The position numbers and the translations under genes are program-made. From positions 62,001 through 126,000 of the forward strand of contig NZ_JAAJBT010000005.1 in NCBI RefSeq assembly GCF_011392115.1: a stretch of DNA of 64,000 nucleotides, given 5' to 3'. The DNA is from Flavobacterium difficile. Its GTDB lineage: Bacteria; Bacteroidota; Bacteroidia; Flavobacteriales; Flavobacteriaceae. The notes beneath the pieces are model-generated. The model worked only from the letters and a program-made list of their open reading frames with translations. It searched no databases and was not told the origin of the DNA. Shown piece after piece: positions 51,450 to 60,913 of this stretch. Positions within the stretch are counted from its first letter, which is position 1. Every line of letters begins with the position of its first letter.

Positions 51450-52286
51450 ATGCTAAAAAACACCTTATTACTTGTACTTTTCTTTTTTTCAAGTAGTTTT
51501 TACGCTCAAAAAATTGATACATCTAAAAATGAATTAAAATCCGGAAAAGAAGATACGCGTCCGCCTTTACCAACTGAACCTGTAAATCACAATCCACCTT
51601 CAAACGCAAGAGAAAGTAATGATAATTTTGGCATTGGCGCCTTTTTTGTAGAACTTGGTTTTTACATCGGACTTTATGCTACCATTGGTGATTACCGAAA
51701 TGAAGATCACTTGTATTTTCCTTTAACACCTCATCCCTATTTTGATGGAAAATCAGGAAATTACGAAAAAATTAATGATGAATCTGTACTTAAAAAACAA
51801 CTTCGTTTTGATGTAGAAAATCACTTTCTGTATAGTAATAATGCTGCTTTTGGAAATCATCTAAAAGGAAAATTTCGACCTTTTCAGCATTTCTATTTAC
51901 AAACCGATTACAGAGCTTTGATAGAACGAGACAAATTTGCTAAAACGACTTCACATTTATCTTTGTTTCAATTTAATTTCGGCTACGACCGATTGCGTTT
52001 TGAAAAATTCAATTTGGGTTGGACAATTGGAGCAACCTATATCGCTAACGATATTAACAAAGCCGGATTTTCGTATGGCTTAAATACTGATGTTTTCCCA
52101 TTTAAAAAAATCAGTTTCAATAGCGCCATGATTTGGAGTAAAGTTAACGGAATGCCAGTAAACTCATTTGAATTTCGAGGAAAATATCATAAAAAAAATC
52201 ACTTTTTCTCTATGGGATATGAAAATTTAAAAATAGCTTCACCAAGTTATAATTATGTTACATTGGGAGTTGGATCCTACTTTTAA
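51450..52286 (+). CDS. Secreted/outer-membrane protein of unknown function
   Basis: I use the ATG at 51450 (278 residues), which gives the signal peptide MLKNTLLLVLFFFSSSFYAQ; a TTG lies 21 bp upstream. A Pro-rich segment (about 40-60) is followed by alternating strands (FYIGLYATIGDY, KFNLGWTIGATYIANDI, FFSMGYENL, YVTLGVGSYF) and a terminal Phe, as in an outer-membrane barrel. It lies between feoB and a FecA-like receptor. No family name can be given. Confidence 0.65.
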   Translation: MLKNTLLLVLFFFSSSFYAQKIDTSKNELKSGKEDTRPPLPTEPVNHNPPSNARESNDNFGIGAFFVELGFYIGLYATIGDYRNEDHLYFPLTPHPYFDGKSGNYEKINDESVLKKQLRFDVENHFLYSNNAAFGNHLKGKFRPFQHFYLQTDYRALIERDKFAKTTSHLSLFQFNFGYDRLRFEKFNLGWTIGATYIANDINKAGFSYGLNTDVFPFKKISFNSAMIWSKVNGMPVNSFEFRGKYHKKNHFFSMGYENLKIASPSYNYVTLGVGSYF

Positions 52287-52291
52287 ACAAA

Positions 52292-52356
52292 CAAATGTTA
52301 AATTTAGAATTTTCTTATTTTAAATTTGTCTAAATAAAAACCAAAAAGTAATTTTG
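52292..52356 (+). promoter_or_regulatory. Promoter and operator region of the FecA-like receptor
   Basis: It contains CAAATGTTA (52292-52300, shared with feoA) and box TTTAAATTTGTCTAAA (52319-52334, 14/16 identical to the box at 56179). There is also a canonical promoter: −33 TTTG at 52325-52328, inside the box, and −7 TAATTTTG at 52349-52356, 20 bp apart. A bound repressor would cover the −33 element. Confidence 0.6.
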
Positions 52357-52384
52357 CACGTAGATTTAATCTAAATAAAGCAAA

Positions 52385-54571
52385 ATGAAAAAAATATTTT
52401 ATGGATTTTTGGTCCTATCACAAATTAGTATCGCACAAGAACTACAACAAGATACCATCACTAAAATTCCAGAAATCTTAATTGAAAAACAAATACATAC
52501 TCCGGAAAGAATGCCTGATGTTAAAAACAACATCATTTATTCAGGTAAAAAAAATGAAGTTTTAAAATTAGAAAACATTACAGCTAATGTGGCAAATAAC
52601 AATGCCAGAGAGTTATTTTCAAGAGTTCCTGGTGTTACAGTTTGGGAATATGATGGTTCTGGTATACAAGTAAATGTTGCTACTAGAGGCTTAAATCCGA
52701 ACAGAAGTTGGGAATTTAATACCCGTCAAAATGGTTACGATATTTCTTCTGATGTATTTGGTTATCCTGAAGCGTATTACAATCCTTCTTTTCAAGCTGT
52801 GGAAAAAATAGAGATTGTTAGAGGCGGCGCGGCACTACAATACGGACCTCAATTTGGTGGCTTGCTTAATTATGTACTAAAAAGAGAGAAAAATAAAAAG
52901 TTTTCCTACGAAACGCAAAACACATTAGGTAGCTATAACATGGTATCTACATATAATGCGATTGGTGGTACTATTGGAAAATTTTCTTATTACGTTTACA
53001 ACGATTCCAAAAAAGGTGACGGCTGGAGAGAAAACTCAAGATACGACGTAAGAAACACACATGCATATTTAGGCTACCAATTTAATAAAAACACTTCTTT
53101 ATCAGCAGAATACACAAATGCCGATTATACAGCCCAACAAGCTGGAGGTATATTAGATGCTGATTTACAAAACAACGGAAGAATATCCTACAGAGATAGA
53201 AACTGGTTTGGCGCACCTTGGAATTTAGCCAATATTACATTAGACACAAAAATAGCTGATCGATTAAGTTTAAATGTGAAAGCATTTGGATTAATTGGTG
53301 AAAGAAATAGTGTTGGCTTCTTAGGAAATATCAATGCGGCTGACCCACTTACTAATAGAGATGTAGCAAGAGATTTTTATAAGAACTTTGGAATTGAAAC
53401 CAGAAGTGTTTTTAATTATTCTCTATTTAAACAAGAGCAAAACTTAGCTTTTGGTTTTAGAGCTTACAAAGCCGAAACGAACAGAAAACAAAACGGAAAA
53501 GGCACAACTGGATATGACTTCGATTTAAGTGTAGAAAATAATAAATTTAATAGAGATTTAGATTTTACAACTACAAACTTTGCTCTATTTGCAGAAAATT
53601 TATTTAAACTTTCAGACCAACTAAGCATTACTCCTGGAATCCGTTTAGAATCTATTAAAAATGAAATGGAAGGTCGATTCAATGTAGTGAGCGGAAACGA
53701 TGTAATGGTTACTCCTGCTACTAATGAAAGAACGGTTTTATTAGCAGGTTTAGGGGCACAATATAATTTCGTATCCACTAATATTTATACTAATATTACT
53801 CAGGCGTACCGACCTGTTTTATTTGGCGATTTAACACCACCTGCCACAACTGATGTAATTGACAGTAATTTAAAAGACAACACTGGATATACTTTTGATT
53901 TAGGGTATCGAGGCGATTTATATAACTTTATTACTTTCGATGTAAGCTACTTTTACATGCAATACAATAATAGAATTGGAACTATTAGACGATTTATTAA
54001 CGACGATCCCGCACAAGGAACTTTTCAATTCCGAACCAATTTAGGTGAAAGTGTTAACAAAGGATTTGAAGGTTATGTAGCAGTTGACATTTTTAAAGCA
54101 GCTAAACTTAAAAACGCAGGAAGTTTAGAAGTCTTCGGTACACTTTCATTTATTAATGCGAAATACACAAAAAATAAAGTGTATGCCGCTTCTGGTAGCA
54201 CAATTACAGAAAGTGATTATGCGGGAAATCGTGTAGAGTACGCTCCAAAATACATTCACCAATTCGGAATTACTTATGGTTATAAAAACGTTTCGAGTAC
54301 TTTCCAAAATAAAATTATGAGTGATGTATATACCAATGCGAAAAACGACATTACACCTTCGGCAAACGCTAATGATGGATTGATTCAAAAATATACGGTA
54401 TATGATTGGTCGTTTAAACTGAACTTCTTAGAAAAATACAATATTAGAGGCGGAATAAACAATGTTTTCAATACAGCTTACGCAACAAGAAGAGCTGGTG
54501 GTTTTCCTGGACCAGGATTAATTCCAAATGAAGGAAGAACCGTTTACATAAGTTTAGGCGCTAAATTTTAA
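52385..54571 (+). CDS. TonB-dependent receptor, FecA/siderophore type
   Basis: This is a 728-residue protein. The signal peptide ends ISIAQ (residue 18). The plug domain is about 60-175 (NARELFSRVPGVTVWEYDGSGIQVNVATRGLNPNRSWEFNTRQNGYD, RGGAALQYGPQFGGLLNYVL), and the barrel ends in VYISLGAKF. The plug resembles ferric dicitrate/siderophore receptors. There is no N-terminal signalling domain, so it does not act through an ECF anti-sigma factor. Its position among feoAB, ZIP and a DtxR-type regulator fits iron uptake. Confidence 0.85.
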   Translation: MKKIFYGFLVLSQISIAQELQQDTITKIPEILIEKQIHTPERMPDVKNNIIYSGKKNEVLKLENITANVANNNARELFSRVPGVTVWEYDGSGIQVNVATRGLNPNRSWEFNTRQNGYDISSDVFGYPEAYYNPSFQAVEKIEIVRGGAALQYGPQFGGLLNYVLKREKNKKFSYETQNTLGSYNMVSTYNAIGGTIGKFSYYVYNDSKKGDGWRENSRYDVRNTHAYLGYQFNKNTSLSAEYTNADYTAQQAGGILDADLQNNGRISYRDRNWFGAPWNLANITLDTKIADRLSLNVKAFGLIGERNSVGFLGNINAADPLTNRDVARDFYKNFGIETRSVFNYSLFKQEQNLAFGFRAYKAETNRKQNGKGTTGYDFDLSVENNKFNRDLDFTTTNFALFAENLFKLSDQLSITPGIRLESIKNEMEGRFNVVSGNDVMVTPATNERTVLLAGLGAQYNFVSTNIYTNITQAYRPVLFGDLTPPATTDVIDSNLKDNTGYTFDLGYRGDLYNFITFDVSYFYMQYNNRIGTIRRFINDDPAQGTFQFRTNLGESVNKGFEGYVAVDIFKAAKLKNAGSLEVFGTLSFINAKYTKNKVYAASGSTITESDYAGNRVEYAPKYIHQFGITYGYKNVSSTFQNKIMSDVYTNAKNDITPSANANDGLIQKYTVYDWSFKLNFLEKYNIRGGINNVFNTAYATRRAGGFPGPGLIPNEGRTVYISLGAKF

Positions 54572-54576
54572 AAAAT

Positions 54577-54607
54577 AAAAAGGGAAGTTTAATACTTCCC
54601 TTTTTTT
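54577..54607. terminator. Bidirectional terminator between receptor and ZIP transporter
   Basis: Stem AAAAGGGAAGT pairs with ACTTCCCTTTT, with loop TTAAT and T-runs on both sides. Confidence 0.9.
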
Positions 54608-55424
54608 ATCCTAAAGCTACATCTAAACTCATCATTACAATAAAGCCTCCAATAAAACCTAACGTAGCAATATCTGTATTTTTATCTTGTTGCGTTTCTG
54701 GAATTACTTCTTCTACTACAACAAAAATCATCGCACCGGCTGCAAAAGCTAAAGCATAAGGTAAAATTGGTGTGAAAAATGTAACTGCAACAGCACCTAA
54801 AACTCCAGCTATTGGTTCTACAATTGCTGATGATTGTCCGTACATAAAACTTTTTCTTCGACTCATTCCCATTCTACGAAGTGGCATAGAAACGGCAATA
54901 CCTTCAGGAAAATTCTGAATTCCAATACCGATTGCTAAAGTAACAGCACCAGCAATAGAAGCTTCTGGAATACCGGCCGCTACTCCACCAAATAAAACAC
55001 CTACCGCTAAACCCTCAGGAATGTTGTGTAAGGTTATGGCCAAAACTAGTAAAGTAGTACGTTGCCAAGGCGACTTAATACCTTCCGTTTCTTTAAAATT
55101 AATATGTAAATGTGGTAAGGTTTTGTCTAAAGCAAATAAAAATAAAGCACCCATTAAAAAACCAACAGCTGCTGGAATAACTTTCGTGAAACCTTCACCT
55201 TTGCTCATTTCTATAGCTGGAGCTAATAAACTCCAATAACTAGCCGCCACCATAACACCACCAGTAAAACCTAACATGCCATCTAAAACTGCTCGATTCA
55301 TAGTTTTAAAAAAGAAAACTAAGGAAGCACCAGCCGCAGTAACAATCCACGTAAACATGGTAGCATAAAAAGCAGCTAAAACTGGATCTATTCCTTCTAA
55401 ATAATTTATTAAATCTTCATACAT
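54606..55424 (-). CDS. ZIP family divalent metal transporter
   Basis: This is a 272-residue protein with eight predicted helices. The metal-binding signatures of helices IV and V are intact: TLHNIPEGLAVGV and GIQNFPEGIAVSMPL. A His-containing loop LPHLHINFKETEG lies between helices III and IV. It resembles GufA/ZupT-type transporters that import zinc, manganese or iron. It is 52 bp downstream of the DtxR-type regulator gene on the same strand, probably one operon. Confidence 0.88.
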   Translation of the reverse strand: MYEDLINYLEGIDPVLAAFYATMFTWIVTAAGASLVFFFKTMNRAVLDGMLGFTGGVMVAASYWSLLAPAIEMSKGEGFTKVIPAAVGFLMGALFLFALDKTLPHLHINFKETEGIKSPWQRTTLLVLAITLHNIPEGLAVGVLFGGVAAGIPEASIAGAVTLAIGIGIQNFPEGIAVSMPLRRMGMSRRKSFMYGQSSAIVEPIAGVLGAVAVTFFTPILPYALAFAAGAMIFVVVEEVIPETQQDKNTDIATLGFIGGFIVMMSLDVALG

Positions 55425-55476
55425 AGTACTATTTTTAATTGTTCAAATTTTAAAATTTATAAAATCTAATAGGTTA

Positions 55477-56124
55477 TTATTTGACAAATAGGTTATTTGC
55501 AATTTTATCTGAAATGACTAAAACCGCATGATTAATTTCAATTTTAATGGTACCATCAAAAGCTTCTTTTTCCAAAACAGTAATATTTGTACCCAACGAA
55601 ATTTGTTGTTTGTTTAAATATTGTAAAAAATCTACCGAAGTGTCTTTAACACCAACACAAGTAATGGTCGAACCAATTTCAATTTCAGAAAGTAATTGTT
55701 TAGCAATGGTTGGCATTTCTCCTTTAGCATTCGGAATAGGATCGCCATGAGGATCAAAACTCGGAAAATTTAAAAACTTATCTAATTGATTAATTAGTTT
55801 TTCTGAACGAATATGCTCTAATTCTTCTGCTACTTCATGCACCTCATCCCAAGCAAAACCTAATTTTTCAACTAAGAAAACTTCCCACAAACGATGATTT
55901 CTAACAATCATTTTCGCACTTAATTTGCCCTTTTCCGTTAAAAAAACACCTTGATATTTTTGATAGTTTACCAATTCTTTATCCGATAATTTTTTTAGCA
56001 TATCCGTTACAGATGAAGCTTTTGTATCTAGCATTCCAGCAATAGCATTCGTATTCACTCCTTTTGGCGAAAGATTGGACAGATGATAAATTACCTTTAA
56101 ATAGTTTTCTTCGGAAGTAGTCAT
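55477..56124 (-). CDS. DtxR/MntR family metal-dependent transcriptional regulator
   Basis: This is a 215-residue protein. A winged-helix DNA-binding domain spans 1 to about 65 (TTSEENYLKVIYHLS, IAGMLDTKASSVTDMLKKLSDKELVNY). The dimerisation and metal-binding domain spans about 65-140 (HRLWEVFLVEKLGFAWDEVHEVAEELEHI). A C-terminal FeoA-like SH3 domain spans about 145-215. It is divergent from a TonB receptor whose promoter has a TTTAG-N6-CTAAA box, and it is upstream of a ZIP transporter gene. The effector may be Mn(II) or Fe(II). Confidence 0.9.
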   Translation of the reverse strand: MTTSEENYLKVIYHLSNLSPKGVNTNAIAGMLDTKASSVTDMLKKLSDKELVNYQKYQGVFLTEKGKLSAKMIVRNHRLWEVFLVEKLGFAWDEVHEVAEELEHIRSEKLINQLDKFLNFPSFDPHGDPIPNAKGEMPTIAKQLLSEIEIGSTITCVGVKDTSVDFLQYLNKQQISLGTNITVLEKEAFDGTIKIEINHAVLVISDKIANNLFVK

Positions 56125-56178
56125 AAAATATATTTCAACAAAAATAACAAATAATATTTCTAAAACACAAATAATATT

Positions 56179-56194
56179 TTTAGCTTTGTCTAAA
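56179..56194. promoter_or_regulatory. Putative DtxR-type operator over the receptor promoter
   Basis: The box TTTAGCTTTGTCTAAA contains inverted half sites TTTAG/CTAAA and includes the −7 element TAGCTTTG (56181-56188). The receptor starts 17 bp downstream. A near-identical box lies at 52319. Confidence 0.6.
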
Positions 56195-56210
56195 AAATAA
56201 ATTATTAAAA

Positions 56211-58250
56211 TTGAAAAAAATATTTATAATACTCTTTTTTCCTTTAATTCTAACAGGACAAATAAAAGATACTATTGCCAAAAATTCGGATAAAGACATT
56301 GATGAAGTAGTTGTAACAGGCACTTTAAAACCCATTTCACGTCTTGAAACTCCTATTCCTGTTGAAATTTATTCGGCAACTTTCTTAAAGAAAAATCCAA
56401 CTTCTAATATTTTTGAAGCGTTACAAAATGTAAATGGAGTACGTCCTCAATTAAATTGCAACATTTGTAATACGGGCGACATTCACATTAATGGTTTAGA
56501 AGGCCCCTATACAATGGTTACGATAGATGGAATGCCAATTGTAAGTGCACTTTCTACTGTTTATGGTTTATCTGGAATTCCGAATTCGTTAATTGATAGA
56601 ATAGAAATTGTAAAAGGGCCAGCTTCTTCTTTATATGGCAGTGAAGCGGTTGGAGGATTGATTAATATTATCACCAAAAACGCCACTCAAGCTCCCATTT
56701 TTTCTGCAGATTTTTTTTCAACTTCATGGTTAGAAAATAATTTAGACTTGGGCTTCAAACAAAACATAAAGCACAAAGCAAATACATTAGTTGGTTTGAA
56801 TTATTACAACTATAATTCACCTATTGACAACAATCATGATAATTTTACAGATGTAACCTTACAAGAACGAATTTCGATATTTAACAAATGGAATTTCATT
56901 AGAAAAAACAATAAAGTATTCACTTTAGCAGGCAGATTTTTCTATGAAGACCGTTGGGGCGGCGAGATGAATTGGAACAAATCGTATCGAGGAACAAATC
57001 AGGTTTATGGAGAAAGTATTTACACTTCTCGTCAGGAAGTAATAGGAAAATACGAATTGCCATTTACAGAAAAAATAGACCTATCCTTCTCAGTAACCAA
57101 TCACAATCAAGATTCTTACTACGGAACCACTAAATATTTAGCCCAGCAACAAATTGGTTTCGGACAATTCACTTGGGATAAAAAAATGAGTAATCACGAC
57201 TTTTTAATAGGAAGTGCGTATCGCTATCAGTTTTATAATGACAATACAACCGCAACCGTAAAACCAGAAAGAACTCATATTTTTAGTGTTTTTGGTCAAG
57301 ATGAAATTAAGTTAGCAAAAATGCACAGTGTTTTATTAGGAAGTCGATTGGATTACAATAACAATCACGGCTACATTTATACGCCAAGAATAGCTTACAA
57401 GTGGAAATTTTCAGATTCGGATATTTTTAGAATAAATACTGGAACTGGCTTTAGAGTGGTGAATTTATTTACAGAAGAACATGCAGCACTTACGGGTTCT
57501 AGAGACGTAATTGTAACCGAAGATTTAAAACCTGAAAAATCGTATAATGTAAATGTGAATTATATGAAAAAGATACGATTTGAAAATGCATCTTCATTAG
57601 GTATTGATATTTCTGGTTGGTATACGTATTTTTCAAATCAAATTATTCCCGATTACGACAGCAATCCGAATCAAATTATTTACAAAAATTTGAATGGCTT
57701 TTCGGAATCAAAAGGAATGAGTATGAATGTGGATTATATGTCGAATTTTGGATTAAAAGCTAATATTGGAGCTAGTGTATTAGAAAGTAAAAACACAAGA
57801 AACGGCATCTCTACAACTCCAATTTTAACAGAAAAATTTAGCGCCAATTGGGCCATAACTTATGAACTTTTAGACTTAGGCTTATCCTTTGATTACACAG
57901 GAAATGTATATGGCCCCATGCGATTGCCTTTATTGAGTGACTTAGACCCAAGAAGAGCTATTTCGCCGATTTGGAGTATTCAAAACATACAAGCAACATA
58001 CAAACGAGACAATAAATTTGAATTGTATGGAGGAATTAAAAACTTATTAAATTGGTCACCAAATAAAAAAAACGCCTTTTTAATTGCCAGACCAAATGAT
58101 CCGTTTGATGAAAACGTACAATTTGACGGAAATGGAAATGCAATTGCCACGCCAGAAAATCCGTATGCATTAACCTTCGATCCTTCTTATACCTATGCAC
58201 CCAATCAGGGAATTAGGTTTTTTTTAGGAGTTAGGTATTATTTAAAATAA
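56211..58250 (+). CDS. TonB-dependent receptor with a CxxC plug, metal-regulated
   Basis: This is a 679-residue protein that starts with TTG; the start is supported by the signal peptide MKKIFIILFFPLILTGQ and by no nearby ATG. The plug, about 40-150, contains PQLNCNICNTGDIHINGLEGPYTMVTIDGMPI, with an unusual Cys-x-x-Cys pair, then SSLYGSEAVGGLINIITK. The barrel ends in FFLGVRYYLK. It resembles BtuB/CirA-type receptors. It is divergent from the DtxR regulator and shares an operator with the FecA-like receptor, so the cargo is probably a metal chelate. Confidence 0.85.
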   Translation: MKKIFIILFFPLILTGQIKDTIAKNSDKDIDEVVVTGTLKPISRLETPIPVEIYSATFLKKNPTSNIFEALQNVNGVRPQLNCNICNTGDIHINGLEGPYTMVTIDGMPIVSALSTVYGLSGIPNSLIDRIEIVKGPASSLYGSEAVGGLINIITKNATQAPIFSADFFSTSWLENNLDLGFKQNIKHKANTLVGLNYYNYNSPIDNNHDNFTDVTLQERISIFNKWNFIRKNNKVFTLAGRFFYEDRWGGEMNWNKSYRGTNQVYGESIYTSRQEVIGKYELPFTEKIDLSFSVTNHNQDSYYGTTKYLAQQQIGFGQFTWDKKMSNHDFLIGSAYRYQFYNDNTTATVKPERTHIFSVFGQDEIKLAKMHSVLLGSRLDYNNNHGYIYTPRIAYKWKFSDSDIFRINTGTGFRVVNLFTEEHAALTGSRDVIVTEDLKPEKSYNVNVNYMKKIRFENASSLGIDISGWYTYFSNQIIPDYDSNPNQIIYKNLNGFSESKGMSMNVDYMSNFGLKANIGASVLESKNTRNGISTTPILTEKFSANWAITYELLDLGLSFDYTGNVYGPMRLPLLSDLDPRRAISPIWSIQNIQATYKRDNKFELYGGIKNLLNWSPNKKNAFLIARPNDPFDENVQFDGNGNAIATPENPYALTFDPSYTYAPNQGIRFFLGVRYYLK

Positions 58251-58276
58251 AAAAGCCCATTTTAAAAACAGGCTTT
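58250..58276 (-). terminator. Possible terminator of the small Cys-protein gene
   Basis: A short stem AAAGCC/GGCTTT with a 13-base loop is followed on the minus strand by a T-run; it lies just past the receptor stop codon. Confidence 0.4.
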
Positions 58277-58296
58277 CTACAGTATAACTCTAAATA

Positions 58297-58647
58297 TTAA
58301 TTTAAACTAATCTTACCATCTAAATCTTTAAAGGTTAAAAAGCCTTTGTTTTCTGAATCAAAATCGAGTAAACTTAACAGTTCAAACAATTCGTACCTGT
58401 CAATTAAAATGATAAAATTTTTCTGTAACGTAGGAATTGGAATCTTCTTCCTGTAAATAGAATTTTCATATTCGTTTTCCCAATAATTAATGTCTACTTT
58501 TCGTAAAAAATCTTTAAATGTTTCTAATTCGATTTTATCCAAACTAAAATGAAGATTATTAAAACTCAATTGGAACTTTTTGCAATGATTCATGTAAATT
58601 AAAATCCCATTTTTAGTTTCTTTAACTTTTGTAAAATTGCAACACAT
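58297..58647 (-). CDS. Small Cys-containing cytoplasmic protein (DUF6686-like)
   Basis: I use the ATG at 58647 (116 residues); a TTG lies 27 bp upstream. It has CC near the N-terminus (MCCNFTKV) and a second Cys/His site (YMNHCKKFQLSFNNLHFSL), followed by an acidic helix with DINYWENEY and IPIPTLQKNFIILIDRYELFEL. The pattern resembles a small flavobacterial family of unknown function that I associate with DUF6686. The cysteines may bind metal. Single gene, convergent with the receptor. Confidence 0.6.
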   Translation of the reverse strand: MCCNFTKVKETKNGILIYMNHCKKFQLSFNNLHFSLDKIELETFKDFLRKVDINYWENEYENSIYRKKIPIPTLQKNFIILIDRYELFELLSLLDFDSENKGFLTFKDLDGKISLN

Positions 58648-59142
58648 ACTACACTTATTTAAATTAAACAGCAAAAACAGACTCTAGATTTGAAGTAAAT
58701 TAATTCATAAGTTTTTTAATAAAAGAAAACTAAAAACTAAAATCTGATACAAATATATGTTATTTTTATTTATTCTAAATTAATATAAAAGAAAAATTTA
58801 AAATATATTAGTGTTTTTTTTACAATTACCTTTAAAAATTCTAGAACAAAAGTTAAAATTGACATTAAAACGATTAAGCATCTATTCTAAGCATTGATTT
58901 TCTGTTTTATTTGCTACTTTTACCAAGAAATACAAGCATAAGACAAAAATTTCATCGCTTATCAATAGTAATTTAATGAAAAACTTGTGCTTTTTTGTAA
59001 CTGAATTTTTACTTGATATTGAAACAGTTGCATAGTATTAAATAATAAACGCATCACGAAAATGTATTAATTAATATTTTTCTTCATAAGCATTTATTTA
59101 AAAAATAGTAATTCATTTTCATAATATTTTAAACGAATCAAA
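58648..59142. other. Intergenic region, 495 bp, nothing recognised
   Basis: Strongly A+T-rich sequence between divergent genes. Scattered frames are all under 20 codons. I see no clear TAnnTTTG/TTTG pair and no repeat. Confidence 0.6.
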
Positions 59143-59625
59143 ATGTTTCATCGTTACGACTTAGCTTGGGAAAAATACCAGAAAAGCTTAAAACTTCTAC
59201 CATTACCTATTGTATCTTGGGATTTTTACCAACAGCTACCTAATGAAATCAAAACGATAGAAAGCATACAAGAAAGTTGGACTGAAAAAATAAACTTCGC
59301 TAAAGACATAGCTAATAAATCTGTAATTATCACAGATAGCAGTTTAAAAATCATATATGTAACTCCAGAAATTGCAAAATTAACAGGTTACTCATCAAGA
59401 GAAATAGTTGGAAATACACCTAAAATGTTTCAAGGTAATTTAACAGATGTAGCTACCAGAAATAAAATTAGAGAAGCCGTTAAAAACCAACATCCTTTTA
59501 AAGAAATTGTAATTAATTATAAAAAAGACGGCACAAGCTATAAATGCGAAATTGAAGCGTATCCAAAATTTGATGCTAACAACAACTTAGTACATTACAT
59601 AGCATTTGAAAAAATAGCTTCATAA
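59143..59625 (+). CDS. Single PAS-domain protein, LOV-like but without the photoactive Cys
   Basis: This is a 160-residue protein. The N-terminus (about 1-55) is helical with no known domain. A PAS domain spans about 55-158: SVIITDSSLKIIYVTPEIAKLTGYSSREIVGNTPKMFQGNLTD ... FKEIVINYKKDGTSYKCEIEAYPKFDANNNLVHYIAFEK. The order and the NYKKDGT block resemble LOV domains. The position of the flavin-reactive Cys (GRNCRFLQ in LOV) is Pro (GNTPKMFQ). No output domain. It is 49 bp upstream of the lycopene cyclase gene, perhaps co-transcribed. Confidence 0.7.
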   Translation: MFHRYDLAWEKYQKSLKLLPLPIVSWDFYQQLPNEIKTIESIQESWTEKINFAKDIANKSVIITDSSLKIIYVTPEIAKLTGYSSREIVGNTPKMFQGNLTDVATRNKIREAVKNQHPFKEIVINYKKDGTSYKCEIEAYPKFDANNNLVHYIAFEKIAS

Positions 59626-59674
59626 GTTAATTATACCTTTTTTAAAATCACTCAAAAGCAGTACTTTTGAAGCT

Positions 59675-60811
59675 ATGAATCACTATCATTATATTTTTAC
59701 AGGAAACGGATTATCAGCTTTATTAACCCTTTTTGAAATGATTCAATCTGGGCAATTTTCTGATAAAAAAATATTGTTGATCGATGCTGACACTAAAAAC
59801 AAAAACGACAGAACTTGGTGTTTTTGGGATTCCGAAAATTGGTTTGATGAAATTAGTACTAAAAAATGGAACTTAGCTTGGTTTAAAAACAACCACTTTA
59901 CCAACCAATTAAATTTGAAGCCCTACGAGTACAAAATGCTTCGAAGTGCCGATTTTTATAAGTTGATTTTTGATGAAATTGCCAAACATCAAAACATAGA
60001 AATTATTCAAGATACTGTTACTGATTTTTCAGAGTTAGGAAACCATTGTGTCGTAAAAACGAAAAGTAAATCGTTTACATGTACTCAAATTTTCAATAGT
60101 ATATATAATCCCGAACTAGTAAAATCGCAAACAAAATTCCCTTTAGTACAACAACATTTTGTAGGCTGGTTTATTAAAAGCAAACAAGCAGTTTTTACAG
60201 AAAACTGTCCGACTTTCATGGATTTTTCTGTCGAACAAAAAGGCAACACTCGCTTTATGTATGTGTTACCAACTTCTCCAAAAGAAGCTTTATTGGAATA
60301 TACTTTATTTTCTAAAGATGTATTGCCGAAAAATGAATACGAAACCGAAATTGAAAATTACATTCAACAATTAGGAATCACCGAATTTGAAATCGTAGAA
60401 AAAGAACAAGGAAATATTCCTATGACTTGTTTTCCGTTTTGGAAAAATAACAGCAAAAACATCATAAACATTGGTTCTGCCGGTGGTTGGAGTAAAGCCA
60501 GCACAGGGTATACCTTTAAAAATTCAGTAAAAAAAGCTAAAAAACTTGTCGCTTTTTTAAAAACGGGAAACGACTTTACCAATTTTCATAAAATCAATAA
60601 ATTTTGGCTGTACGATTTATTATTGATTGATATTTTATATCTAACCAATCAACACGGAAGTGCTATATTCTCAAGTATGTTTAAAACTGGAAAAGCGGCC
60701 TTAATTTTTAAATTCTTAGATGAAGAAACCTCTTTTTGGGAAGATTTACAAGTCATTTGGATGTGTCCGAAAGGATTGTTTATAAAGGCTTTGTTGAAGC
60801 GAATCTTATAG
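59675..60811 (+). CDS. crtY: Lycopene beta-cyclase family protein
   Basis: This is a 378-residue protein. The N-terminal dinucleotide-binding region is YIFTGNGLSALLTLFEM, followed by LIDADTKNKNDRTWCFWD, a signature of CrtY-type lycopene cyclases. QHFVGWFIKS, FMDFSVEQKGNTRFMYVLP (the cyclase motif with the expected Asp) and NIGSAGGWSKASTGYTF near residue 270 match as well. It would close the ends of lycopene to beta-carotene, the precursor of zeaxanthin-type flavobacterial pigments. Other crt genes are not in the window. Confidence 0.88.
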   Translation: MNHYHYIFTGNGLSALLTLFEMIQSGQFSDKKILLIDADTKNKNDRTWCFWDSENWFDEISTKKWNLAWFKNNHFTNQLNLKPYEYKMLRSADFYKLIFDEIAKHQNIEIIQDTVTDFSELGNHCVVKTKSKSFTCTQIFNSIYNPELVKSQTKFPLVQQHFVGWFIKSKQAVFTENCPTFMDFSVEQKGNTRFMYVLPTSPKEALLEYTLFSKDVLPKNEYETEIENYIQQLGITEFEIVEKEQGNIPMTCFPFWKNNSKNIINIGSAGGWSKASTGYTFKNSVKKAKKLVAFLKTGNDFTNFHKINKFWLYDLLLIDILYLTNQHGSAIFSSMFKTGKAALIFKFLDEETSFWEDLQVIWMCPKGLFIKALLKRIL

Positions 60812-60913
60812 CTAGTATTTTTAAAACGAATTCTCAAATTAAAAAAAGTTTTTCTTTACGATTCTATTTTTTTTAAAATCCAAGCAATAATTCGGCAATT
60901 CTCAGCTAAATTA

